Part shown: positions 35,379-46,227 of the stretch, piece after piece
How positions within the stretch are numbered: position 1 is the stretch's first letter
How the letters are laid out: every line of letters begins with the position of its first letter
Assembly (NCBI GenBank): GCA_001574975.1
Contig: KQ965779.1
Span: 205,808 to 269,807 of the forward strand
DNA from: Gonapodya prolifera JEL478
Taxonomy: Eukaryota > Monoblepharomycota > Monoblepharidomycetes > Monoblepharidales > Gonapodyaceae
Length of the DNA: 64,000 nt
Direction: 5' to 3'
Position numbers and translations under genes: made by a program
Notes under the pieces: generated by a model
The model's input: the letters and a program-made list of their open reading frames with translations, nothing else
Told to the model about the DNA's origin: nothing
Databases searched by the model: none

Positions 35379-37659
35379 ATGTCCATCAAACGCGACTCGC
35401 ATGCGAAGACTCCTGAAGGGAAGGATCACGTCAGTATAGATGACAGCGTCAGCCTCACACCAGAAGAACAGGCTGCCGCGCTCCGAAAGTACGTCGTTGG
35501 AGGCACTTTTCATGGGTGACGGGATACAACCTCACGCCTTCCGCGTCCTCGTCAAAAAGAATTGATTGGCACATTGTGCCGTGGAGCGCATGGCTAAGCT
35601 TTTCCTGATAAACGTGAGTCACAGTCACCGCTCGTGAATAAAGAACGCGCTGAGTTGGTCGCAAGAGTTGAAGAGAGCCGAGTTTGTTTATGTTTTCGCT
35701 TTTGCCCATGGTATTTGGATCGAAAGAACATGGGCAGTGTGAAAATCGCCAATTTTGAGAAGAAAACAGACGTTGAAACCCAGCTCGGAATCAATGACAG
35801 CAATTGGCAACTGGCGATATCGATTTTCTTTGTTGGATACGGTGAGCAACGCGTCCAGTACCCGCACCCTTGTTGATAATTTTAAAATGAAATATGTGTT
35901 TCTTTACAGTTTTGCTCGAGATTCCGAGCAACCTTATGCTCCGTGGGTTGATAGGTTTGGGTGGGAGGATTGGTGGCTAAAACGCTCAAGCGTTCCTTTC
36001 GCAGAGCGTGTCCGTCCCTCAAAATGGATGGCTCGGATAACAGTAACTTGGGGTAAGCTGGATCAAGCACGCTTGAACACGCATCTTTTTCATCTCTCTC
36101 TTGATCTTCTCAGGAATCGTGGCTATGTGTATGTGATTCGTCCAGAATTTGGCGGGGCTTATTGCAACAAGGTCCATACTCGGAATATGCGAGGCGGGTT
36201 ATGGACCAGGGATGGTGTTCTATTTTTCCATTTGATATAGCAAAGTGAGCAAAAATAGTTGTGCAGTTTGAGCTGTCTTCGCACTCTTACTCACCTGTTC
36301 CGCAACACGTCAGAGAGAATTTGCGATTTGATTTCGTATTTGGTTTTGCAGCAGTGCCCTCGCAGGAGCGTTTGGTGGATTGATTGCGTTTGGGATATAG
36401 TACATGTAGGCGACTCCATTTTTTCATCTCCGCGTCGGTACCTGATATTTGATCTTTGTGCTTACCACAAGGAATGGCGTCGGAGGTTTTGCAGGCTGGC
36501 TTTGGATTTTCATCTGTGAGTTAGTGAAGCTCTGCTCTCCCACTTTGCTTGCTTCACGAGCCTTTTCGCATCTAGTTGAGGGTCTCCCTGCGATTGTGTC
36601 CGGCGTCATCACGCAATTCATACTTCCTGACTATCCGAATACATCCAAGTGGCTCTCAGAAGCAGAACAAGCATGGTGTGAAAGTCTCGATCGAACGGGG
36701 GTAAACTCTCCATCTGCTCATAAACACGACTTTGGTGGGCCGTGATCATCGCAGTAAATTTCACTTCAGTTTAACGGCTCTTGCCTTGCAGACAGAGATG
36801 AGTTCGTTGCTGTTATGACGAATCCACACTCGTATATGTATGCTGCAATCTTGCTCTGCAAGCTATCTCGTTCTGGCTTCCAACTATCAGTTGGGGACTC
36901 TCATTGAACTATTCTAATTCTTAACTGAATCCAATACTCGACAAATTTATGATTGATCAGTCCAGAAACTTGCGATATCAATCCACCACAGCCCTCTTAA
37001 TGACTATTCCACCATGACTCACGGCTTGGGTTGTTTCTCTTGCTGTTTCGTGGAGTGAGTTGTGAAATTGAAATTCAGATCGACTTGCGCAATTCTGATT
37101 TTCATGACGTTGAAGATTGTGATCGCACACAAATGCGTGTCACGCAAGCGGTTGCTACTAAGGCTGTCTTCTTTCTGAGCATCATCATGTTCGTAGCCGT
37201 ACCGCTGGGAGGCGTCGGTCCAAGCGTCGTGAGTGCGTTGGTAGTTCTCTCTTCGTGGCTTAGAACACTCTCCAAGCCACCGCTCAGCTATACTTTACCT
37301 GCTTTCTTGCGACCTCGGCTTCAACCGCGTTTATCCCAACAGTGTGGGCCTGCGGACAAGCACCACAACAGGAACGACAGGAAATGCTACTGCAACAGCG
37401 TTGATGAACTGTCCCAGTAAGGGTGGTGCGCTGTGATTCCTCCAAGAGTCTTTCGACATTGCTTTGTCAAAGGCAACGTTGGTGGTGTTGCTGACCCTTT
37501 TGTGTTTCGTTCCGAATGAGGACCAGGTACACTCCAGGATTCATCATCATGGCATGCACCTCACTTTTGTGCATTATATTTATTCTCGTTGAGGACAAAT
37601 GGTCAAAGATTGATGAGGGGAAGAAGCAGTTGGTAACGGAAACGGAGACGGAGGTGTGA
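35379..37659 (+). pseudogene. Allantoate-permease-type (DAL5/TNA1-like) MFS transporter, pseudogene
   Basis: The gene follows the anion:cation symporter family from start to finish: MSIKRDSHAKTPEGKDHVS, IDWHIVPWSAWL, MGSVKIANFEKK, NDSNWQLAISIFFVGY, VLLEIPSNLML, SKWMARITVTWG, IVAMCM, ALAGAFGGLIAFGI, NGVGGFAGWLWIFI and PDYPNTSKWLSEAEQAW. These proteins import vitamins, nicotinate or allantoate with protons. A one-base loss after WL shifts frame and gives TGA TAA before FLIN is completed. A TGA follows IVAMCM and another TGA stands where the family has Trp before YSK. The last third (after 36800) is hard to align. The gene is dead. Introns are otherwise still spliceable, so the damage may be recent. 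Confidence 0.8.
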
Positions 37660-37859
37660 AAGTAGTGCTCCAGCTCTTTTTCAAATATATTTAGCAGGTA
37701 GTCAAGACATCAAACTATATACCAGATAGAGTTTAGCATCTTTGATTCTTTTATGTGTCACGACAGCTCTAAAGTAACGATTCCGCAAGATTTACATGAG
37801 TGAAGGGGAATTGGACTATTATATAACGTACTTCGACACATACCAGTAGGTCAGTCAAT

Positions 37860-38122
37860 TTAGCGTGGCCCATGTCTATCGTGGGGCCCAGGTGGATGAT
37901 GAGGTCCGCCATTAGGAGGTGGATTGCCGTGAGCTGGTCGTCCGTGAAGTGGACCACCGGGTGGACCAGGCGGTTCTGACGGATGGTGCGGTCCTCCGTG
38001 GGGACCACTGAGTCCAGGAGGGTGCTGATCGAATGATGGCGACGGACGAGGTAACATCAGCCATAAGGCGGGATCAAATCCTTGAGCTGGGAGCTTACAT
38101 GAGGACCATGTCCACGATCCAT
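37860..38122 (-). CDS. Small His/Pro/Gly-rich protein, two exons
   Basis: Exon 1 (38122-38099) encodes MDRGHGPH. A 74-nt intron with GTAAGC donor and CAG acceptor follows. Exon 2 (38024-37860) encodes HPPGLSGPHGGPHHPSEPP, PGPPGGPLHGRPAHGNPPPN and GGPHHPPGPHDRHGPR, then TAA. The junction is in phase and continues the same residue pattern across the intron, which argues that the gene is real. The 62-residue product is almost only His, Pro, Gly, Asp and Arg, with no signal peptide. Metal binding or a disordered tail are possible roles; neither is shown. The DNA is not a simple codon repeat, since several codons are used for each residue. Confidence 0.5.
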
Positions 38123-39516
38123 AGCTACGAGTTTCTGGAGATCAAATAGCTTCAGCCGATTGATTCCTCTCCTTCTATGGCCGTCGCGAGGCCGCCCTCG
38201 ACATGTTATTGCTTGGTTGGCGGCGGGGACAACGTGTCTCGACGCTTTAGTGCCACAATACAGTCTTTATTGCACGCGCACGTGCCTTCGAGATATTCAG
38301 TTGAGACGCAATGACGGTTTCGGTGTCTTTGAGCAGCGGATTTATCTCTACTCATGACGAACGAGCGGATGTTAGGTGAATCACGGCTGGAGGTCCGCGA
38401 ACCGATCTCCGGTTCCCGGCTTTGATGAGCGCCAAAACCCAGTCTGGTCATGCCGACAATAAGATCGCCATCCGGATGTGTGTCTATCACGAACTACGGG
38501 TATCATGATTAATTGTTCACGCTAAAAAACACAAGGCGTAATGTACATGTACAAGTGGGTGTACGGTTTAGTCGAAACTCCAGAGCCATCAAGCCTGAGT
38601 TGCATGACGCTCGACAAGCCGCCAAAGTATTCCCCGGTCATATTCGTTCTTTGTCATGAGCGACGAACGACCGTCCACACCTCCCAACCTGAAGCAGACT
38701 CAACAGAGAACGTCTGGAACTTGTCTGGAAAGCTACAGTTCCACTTGAAGAGAGTTTGACATCTTGAGTTTTGCCAGCTCAGCAATTGCGTACAAGCACG
38801 AGGGTCAGCAAACACTTCACTCCTTAGCATCCCCTGCGTCCGGATCTTCCCACTCCGCACCGTCCTTGTCGTCTTCGTCGTTCCACTCCACAGCATCCTC
38901 GTCATCCTCCAAGGCAGGCTCTGGTATTTCCAACGCGGACCTCTGCGTCCAAGTGCATCGGCAAAGGTAGCACACTTGTTGTTCCGAAACTTGACTCTGC
39001 CATTGGTTTGAGAAATGGGGGTCCGAGATGGGGTGGATGTCAAAAAGAAAAATTCACCTCATCGAAAACAAGCTCTCGCTTTGCGTCTAGCTTCACGTAT
39101 CGGGGTCTTCACCAGCGAGTGAATTGTAGAGCCACACGTCAGCGGCAACTTTCCTCTGTCCTCGCTTAAAAATTGCCCTGCACGCTTCAGGACATCTCTG
39201 GTGGGGGCTCGTTTCAGTTCCGCCAAAGGTGTGCGACAACGAGATCCTTGATGAGTCGACAGTTTCTTTTGCGGGATAGAATCCAAACCCAGGCATCGTT
39301 CCTGTTTATTCGAACAGCTGTCCCTGCGGAATCACTTCTGTGTCTGACTTCGTAAGGAACAGTGCTCTCCAACTTTCCTGTTGTTGAAGTTAATGCTCGA
39401 CAGCGAAGCGGCCGCTGTACCACTCACCCATCATCCAACGGCCGTTCAGGACCCCTGTAGCATTCTCCATGTCTAGTAGTTGATCATAGCTCTTGTCTCC
39501 GCAACGTGGCTACGAT
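38123..39516. other. Intergenic with one acidic reverse-strand coding-like piece
   Basis: On the minus strand at about 38960-38818 a frame encodes an acidic C-terminus (LEIPEPALEDDEDAVEW, then more Asp/Glu, ending DAKE and a stop), which may be the last exon of an otherwise unreadable gene. Another minus-strand ORF (39296-39093) has no family match. I could not join these into a gene. Confidence 0.3.
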
Positions 39517-39771
39517 TCATCGTTTCAAATGACGGTCTTTCTCCTTCAAGAGATGTTCTTTCTCTTTCAGTAGCAGTTTGACCGCCAGATCTTTATCGGC
39601 TAGGGATTGGTTGGCTATTTCGGAGCCAGCTTTGTCGGCGGCCAACAGCTGGAGAAGTGTCTCTCTACTTGCGTTCTCCCATTCTGATGGGGGAGTCAGA
39701 GCCGCACCGACGTGAATCGCGCACAGGGACGTGCGAGAGGCGAGACTGCAGATGCGACGGAGAGCGTGCAT
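39517..39771 (-). CDS. KEKD-repeat (coiled-coil) protein, copy B
   Basis: An 84-aa ORF starts MHALRRICSLASRTSLCAIH and contains HVGAALTPPSEWENASRETL, followed by LLQLLAADKAG and then LADKDLAVKLLLKEKEHLLK with EKDRHLKR at the end. The layout matches copy A at 10013: an Arg-rich 15-20-residue leader, HVGA-x-x-x-PP-x-x-W, then Leu-Lys-Glu-Lys-Asp units. The leader could target mitochondria (inference). Copy B is better preserved but stops soon after the repeats begin, so it may also lack a C-terminal domain. Function unknown. Confidence 0.5.
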   Translation of the reverse strand: MHALRRICSLASRTSLCAIHVGAALTPPSEWENASRETLLQLLAADKAGSEIANQSLADKDLAVKLLLKEKEHLLKEKDRHLKR

Positions 39772-40125
39772 TTCCTTGGATTGAATGAACTTGTGGCCAA
39801 AGTTGTTAACCGTTTAGCCGAACTCCACCACCAGTACAACTCGCAATTCTTCTGCTGTTCCTCGACATGTGATTTGTCAAAAGATTTGCAGTGGAATCCT
39901 CGCCGGAAATTGCATATCTTATATGGACGTGCATTTCGCGGAAAACCGGAAACGAAGGGTTTCGGCGGGGTTTCTGTCCCGTAGATTTCCCAGAGTTCTT
40001 TACTAGATCCAATATCGTTAAAACGGTCGCGTTTGGCTTCGACTTCGGGCCGCAGAAGGGTTGCCGTTTTGAAGAATGGAAGGGTCGGCATAAAACCTTT
40101 CTCGACGCCTATTCCAGTCGTACAC
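39772..40125. other. Divergent intergenic region
   Basis: This separates KEKD copy B (minus) from the amino-acid transporter (plus) and could serve both as promoter. The transporter frame is open upstream of 40126 from 40033, so a longer N-terminus cannot be ruled out. Confidence 0.4.
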
Positions 40126-43100
40126 ATGTCTGGAAAGCCCGTGTCCACTCCTGGCGCCTCTAGTAACGTATCTTCCTCTTCATCGCCGCCTCAAGCCGGA
40201 GACGATGGCGACCTTTTCAAGAAAACGCCTCCGTCGTCTCCCGTTTCCCGGAGCGGCTCCAAGGACAGGATTCTGGGTGAAGGAGTGACGATGATGTCCG
40301 TATCTCCACCATCTGGAATCTCCGCCGGTCTGCGAGCTGCCTCGTTGTCGGGAGGAGGTGTAATCGGCTTGGGGCCGCGGGTGAACGAGGTGGAGACAGG
40401 GACGAACACCGGAGCGGGTCAGGAATCATCCCGCAGATTGACTCCCAATCAGCTGGTGCTGGGAACATCGCCTGCAGCCTCTGGTGCTGCCCCATCGTCC
40501 TCTCTTCGCGCTCGAACGAGCACGAGCACCTCGTCCCGACCCCAATCGCTGTCGTCATCCCCTCGCGTGCCCGCACTGGCCATACCCGCGCCCAATCTGC
40601 GGCGAAACTCACGCGCAGGGTTTCTGTCGGCCGACTCACCCTCACCTGCGTCACTCCCTTCCGGTACACCTCGCCTCCCTCACTCTCTCATCTCACCATC
40701 CCGGATGTCATCGTCGCCCAGACCAACGCAGCAGCAACTCTCACGCGCACTGGATGCATATTTGTCCACCCCTACACCGCAGCCATCTGTCACGCAGGAC
40801 TCTGACGGACTCGATGTGTTCAGAACCGCCTCGGAAGAGAGCGACCATTACTCTTCCCCGGCTGGAGCGATTACCGACGATATTTACCGGTGGGCACCTC
40901 GAAAAAATCACTTACTCTATTTTAGTTCGAGTGATCATATTCGTACTATCGTCCTCCTCCAGCTACCGGCGCCAGCTTGCTTCTACGCCCCCACCACCCA
41001 CATTCGTCCCCTCAAGTCCACGGCACGCGGCTGAATACTTTTCATCTTCACACGGATCCCGAACAAACGGATCGCCTGGTCGACCGCGTGGCGTAGCGAC
41101 GATCGGCGCACCTGACGTCCATTTCAATCCATGGAATGAGGAGAGCACCCCCCCCCCCGATGCACCTGGTCTTGCCCAAGGTCCCGCCGCTCGCTTAAAA
41201 CGCACGCCATCTGCCCCCTCCCTATCTTCCCCCCGCCCTGCCGACTCAGACCCGTCAGCGTCGCGCGCTCTCAAGGAACCTGGCGGTTTTCGGAGAGCCT
41301 TTGTGAAGGACCAGGCTCGTAAACGAAGAGAGGAAGGCGGATGGGGCGCGAGACACCACCCGGACCCAGAAGGCCCAGAGTGGGAACCTGTCCCGACGAG
41401 AAACTTTGTCGAGTTTTTGGCGCTGTATGGGAATCTGGGGTTGAGGGATGTGGTGAGTGGATGCAGGTGGTAGCGGGGAGACAATTATTCTCTATGTTAC
41501 TCATGGGATGCTGCAATGAGATGTCTCTTCGTTTCCTTTAACCGTCCTCTTCTCTCCCTCCCAGGACACCGAATCCATGTACACAGTCACGGACGACCTC
41601 GACCCAGACTGGTCCCTCTCCGGGTCGGGCAACTCCGTCGACCCGGACCCACCGGGTCGCGTTGTCCGGGTGCGCCACTTGCCTGGTCTGGACGAAGAAG
41701 AGGAAGGGGACTATCGGGACGATCTCGAGGGCGACGGGTGGCGCACTCCAATCGACGCGTCAGAGCTAGACCTCGAGCGGGCGTTTGAGAATGGAGTTGC
41801 GAGACATCGAAGGTCCCGCACGAGGTCGGATGGACGGGACGATCCGTCGGAAACGACTCCGCTTCTCTCGCCCGACGATAAGGCGAAGCTATCTCACTCC
41901 ACATCGCAACACCCGGGTGTCTCCACGGCCCACGCGTACCTCCTCCTCCTCAAATCATTCATCGCCACCGGCATCCTGTTCCTCCCACTTGCGTTCTCCC
42001 ACGGCGGCATGCTTCTTGCTCTCGTTGGCATGATCGGGTTCGGTTGGATTGGGTACCACTGCTACGAGCTGCTCTTCCTCTCAGGAGAACGCACCAGGGT
42101 CCGTGGGGTTTGGGGAGGAGAGTTGAGGCAGGTGGACTTTGGTGATGTGGCCGAGCGCTGCGGGAGGTTGGCCGGATGGGTGTGGGGCGGTGGACTGACC
42201 AAGGGTGGAGAGTGGACCGAAGGCGACTTTGGTGACACGGGGAGGGTGTGGGGAAGGTGGATGCGGAGGGTAGTGGTTGGAAGTATTGCGATATCTCAGG
42301 TTGGTTCCTTTATCTCACACCGAGCCAACGTATCTCTTACCAACGTCACGCCGATGTTACCTATAGTGCGGCTTTGGAACTGCATACCTTATTTTCGTAG
42401 CGCAAAACCTATCTCAAGTCCTCTCCGCTCTCGTTCCAACCATAACCACGACCACTCCCATCCCAATTCCCTTTCTTCCCGAAATGACTCCGCCTACACT
42501 CTTCCTTGTTCTTCAACTCTGCCTTTTCATCCCCATCTCCTTCCTCCGCCAGATTCGTTCCCTCGCGTTTCTAACTCTCGTCGCCGACACCTTCATTCTT
42601 CTTGGCGTAGCGTATGTGTGCTACATCGATGTGTCAGTCATCAAAGCCAGGGGTTGGGGCCCTCCGATGAAGATGGATGAGAGTGGTAATTCGGTCTTGA
42701 ATATGTCGTGGTTTGTCGGGAAGGAACCAGGGCTGTTTCTGGGCACTGCCGTGTTTGCCTTCGAGGGCGTCGGTCTGGTACTGCCCATTGCACAGAGCAT
42801 GAAGCACAGGGAACAGTTTCCCAAAGTGTTGTTGTGGTGAGTTGTTTTGGATCAGAGCACAGTCGGCAATCATCTCACACCAACAACTTCGTTTCATATC
42901 TTCTTTAAGGACGATTCTCACAATAGGTGCCATGATGCTTCTCGTTGGCACTCTATCCTATTACGCTTTTGGCGACTCGGTGTCGGCATATATATTCACT
43001 AATCTCGACCTGGTGACCCGAACTCCCTCACTGTCCTCCCCTTCGACTCCGTATTCTCTCTCCCTCCTTGCTGTGGATCCCACCTCCACCGACCCTAGTC

Positions 43101-43604
43101 CCGTCACCCTCCTCATACAAACTCTCTACGCTCTCGCCATCCTCCTATCCTTCCCACTGGCGGTGTACCCTGCTCTAAAGATCTTCGAGCGATGGACTTG
43201 GGGCCGGGCAGGCGAGGGGAGGGGCAAGCGGAGCCCGAAAGTGAAGTGGGCGAAGAATGCGGGGAGAGCGACAGTTGTGATCGGGTTGGGGGTCCTGGCG
43301 TACATGGCGGGCGAGAACTTGGATAAGGTGGGTACATCATCAATGTTGTGATAACGGCGCTTCATACCTGTCATCTCCCGTGCAGTTTGTTTCGCTCGTG
43401 GGCACCCTTCTTTGCACTCCTCTTTCCTACATCTTCCCGGCTGCATTCGACCTCGCTCTCTCCACCTCTGACAAAGTTGGTTCCTCGACGTGGGATCGTG
43501 TCAAGTCCCGCCTTGTAACCAACAAAAACGTAATCTTCGTGGTGTTGGGGACAGCAGCAACAGTCATACTGAGTATCGATACCGTGGCACGATGGCAGAC
43601 GTAA
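40126..43604 (+). CDS. Vacuolar-type amino-acid transporter (AAAP family, AVT3/AVT4-like)
   Basis: AVT3/AVT4 proteins export neutral or basic amino acids from the vacuole. Six exons (40126-40889, 40963-41452, 41565-42299, 42367-42836, 42910-43327, 43386-43604) sum to 3096 nt, 1031 aa. A long disordered N-terminus (about 550 residues, Ser/Pro-rich) contains EPGGFRRAFVKDQARKRRE and TRNFVEFLALYGN, features of fungal AVT3. TM1 begins at VSTAHAYLLLLKSFIATGIL with FLPLAFSHGGM. Later segments include GTAYLIFVAQNLSQVL, GTAVFAFEGVGLVLPIAQSM, TLSYYAFGD and LYALAILLSFPLAVYPALKI. The final TM is NKNVIFVVLGTAATVILSI. An insert of about 75 residues lies between TM2 and TM3. The start at MSGKPVSTPG is preferred; an in-frame ATG at 40033 would add 31 residues. 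Confidence 0.9.
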
Positions 43605-44499
43605 TGCAACTTTGCGGGATCGGGAGAGCTTGACGGCAGCGAAGAGACGTGAACTTACGTAGACGTGCAGTACTCCGTTGACTTCATCTAGCACTACATA
43701 AAGAGTCTAGAAATGTGTATTGCAAAAGTCCCTATACATGGTATTTATTGTACCGGTTTGGTCTTCTACCCACGGCACTTGCAGCTAAGCAATCGGCATA
43801 TTTGCATGTCTGGGTCCCGAAACTGGTGATGAGCCGAAAAAGCGGTCTGGCCACACTGAAAATGTGCCATATCATCATAATACGTGCTGAGAGTTGCCGA
43901 CATTTCAAAATATTCATCAAAGAAAATGTCGACACGATTAGTTATTTTCAAGCTAAAAGCAAAGGGGTATGTCCATGTACGAGTCCGGTAAAATGGGTTT
44001 CAGGTGCAGCCAGTAACTGGTGCTGAGAGGCACGCATAAACGTTTAGCAGAAAGTCCATGACTTTCCATGACTTTCCACCACATTCTACCGGCTTCGGTG
44101 TTTCGTGGCAGAACAATTGCGAAACAAGCTTAAGATTACAAAACGCTTGCGCTAGCATATCTTAGAGCTTTATAAGGCTGCCCCGCTGCAGCCAAGTCAA
44201 TCATATCCTTTCATCTCAATCACTGGTGCGCCGCTTGCACCACGCACATCAAATCTTTCTCGGATATANNNNNNNNNNNNNNNNNNNNNNNNNNNCACTT
44301 AACGCTCTCCGCGCAGCATTCCCTGACCTTGCAAGCGTCCATAATACCTTGCGTTCAACGGTCATATCTCGGATATCTAAATATAATAAGAAGGCAAACC
44401 CTGCCGCTCCCCTCCCCATTAGAGGGAAACAGCAGGATATATGAGTCGCATTAGAAACACTGCTATTCCCAGATAATAACGCCGCCGGGCCACGCAGAA
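43605..44499. other. Intergenic with assembly gap
   Basis: No gene is supported between the transporter and the recombinase element. The A/T-rich 43700-44200 stretch has only short ORFs. An ORF interrupted by the Ns (44226-44444) cannot be judged. Confidence 0.4.
44269..44295. other. Assembly gap of 27 N
   Basis: Twenty-seven undetermined bases lie about 0.7 kb upstream of the recombinase ORF. The gap may reflect a repeat copy that could not be assembled. Confidence 1.
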
Positions 44500-45009
44500 T
44501 GCTGCGGCCGCGAACGGTGTCCAAAACGCTCCGGCTCCACCCGCGCCAGCAGCCCAACCCGGGGCTCCAATCATTCCACCAGCAGGCACGGCCGCGGTCG
44601 ATGATGTCGCAGCTGATGCCCCAGCCGCCGGTGAAGACCCCGCACCTGCTCCCATCGCCCCCGCATCACCTGCCCAGGTCATTCCACCCCCGCCGCCCGT
44701 CTTCATCCCGCACCTCCCGCCGCACCACCGCTTCCACCCATCTATACTCCGATTCAACCAGCGGCACCGATCCTGCTCGATGGGGCGAGCATGTTCAATT
44801 TCGCTCCGACCGGCCAGCACACTTGCCAAATTTATCCGGGCTCGCCCCTTCTCTGACAACTTCCGAACCAATCCTTACACCCATTTCCCTCAAATGACAA
44901 ATACACGAATACCAACTATCCCGGAGCTCTTGCTAGAGCAAGACCTCGCGGGATTCCTTGCGTTGCGAAAGATATCTTTTATGAATCTCCCCCAATCCAC
45001 GGAAATGCG

Positions 45010-45945
45010 TTGCACGACCAGTCTCGCGCAATACTCTCAAAAATATATACATCTACGTTGAAGACATATAAGTGCCTGATACAAAACGAAACACTCTCCA
45101 CTTCAAACCTGAACTTCCCCATCCCACTCGAGGGCCTCTGTGCCGACATCGCAAACCTCTCCCTACTCCACGACTGCCCCACTATCCTACAATATCTCTC
45201 GGCACTTCAATTCTTCCATACTGCTCTTGGAATCGATTGGGCTGAACGGTCTTCAGCAGTGGTGACGCAGCTCCTCAAGGGGGCGAGGGCTGAACCTCAA
45301 AAGAAACCTTTCCGCCAAGCCACCCCAATCTCATTCGATCAACTCACCAAGATCCACCAGCGGCTGGATATGTCGCGAAGTGACCATGCCCTCTTTTGGG
45401 CCATTGCGTGCATTGCTTTCCACGGCCTCTTCCGCATCAGAGAGCTCACAGCAAAAAATGTCCCCCAGGATCCTCGCCGAATCATCCCAGCAAACAATAT
45501 ATTTGTTGTTTCACATGCCAATATACGCTATCTCAGCGTCACTCTCCCCTACGCTAAACACAACAACCCGACCGTCCCTCTCCCAGTCTGGCTGCACGCC
45601 ACCAATGATGTAACGTGTCCAGTAACTGCCTGGGAGAAATACGGGAGTCTATGCCGTCCACCCACCCAGTTTGCCTTTACTCTCCGTGGCGCCCATCCCT
45701 CGCGGGAATGGTTCCTCAAAAGTCTCAAGGCCGTTATCCCCGAGCAGGCAATCACAGGTCACAGCTTCCGGTCGGGCGGGGCAATGTTCATGGCCGCAGC
45801 GGGGATTCCCACCACCGTCATTCAAAGAATGGGACGCTGGACGGACGAATCTTGGCAGATATACATCCGCTCCCACCCTCAATTCTGGGGCGTACTCAAA
45901 GCCCGCTACTTCTTCCTCGCCACCCTAAACGCGCTTGAACATTAA
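45010..45945 (+). mobile_element. Tyrosine recombinase of a fungal mobile element
   Basis: A 311-aa ORF has the fold and active-site pattern of tyrosine (phage-integrase-type) recombinases, which cut and rejoin DNA through a tyrosine. Residues are FHGLFRIRELT (first Arg), ITGHSFRSGGAMF (H-x-x-R), MGRWTDESW (H/W position) and QIYIRSHP (nucleophilic Tyr). An N-terminal SAM-like helical part precedes (KTYKCLIQ to FFHTALGIDW). The set appears complete. A Pro/Ala-rich coding-like stretch (about 44500-44900) lies upstream in another frame, so the full protein may be longer or disrupted. No reverse transcriptase is seen, so a DIRS/Ngaro retroelement is not supported. A Crypton-like or domesticated copy is possible. 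I found no terminal repeats by eye. Confidence 0.8.
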
Positions 45946-46227
45946 GGTCCTCGCTCCGCTCCCAGCATTTAGCACCATCTCATGAGGAGCCTCGCTCGGC
46001 CCTCCTTTTAGCGGACTTTGTTTCTGGCCTTGCTCGGCAGGCTAGCTTTTTCTGTAGTACAATATAGACGGCAGAGAGGGGCCCGCTCCCTTCTTTGCCT
46101 TACGCGCCTAAATTGCAACGTTCCGTGGGTGTGCACAACCAAACCATTATGTAAGGCAATACGATTTTGTCCACAGCTCCCATTGCATGCCCATACAGCA
46201 AGACGCCCGGCAAGCCAAATCACGTCT

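Noticed and set aside
45010-45945. DIRS/Ngaro retroelement
   Set aside because: No reverse transcriptase or RNase H coding sequence is visible within several kilobases of the recombinase.
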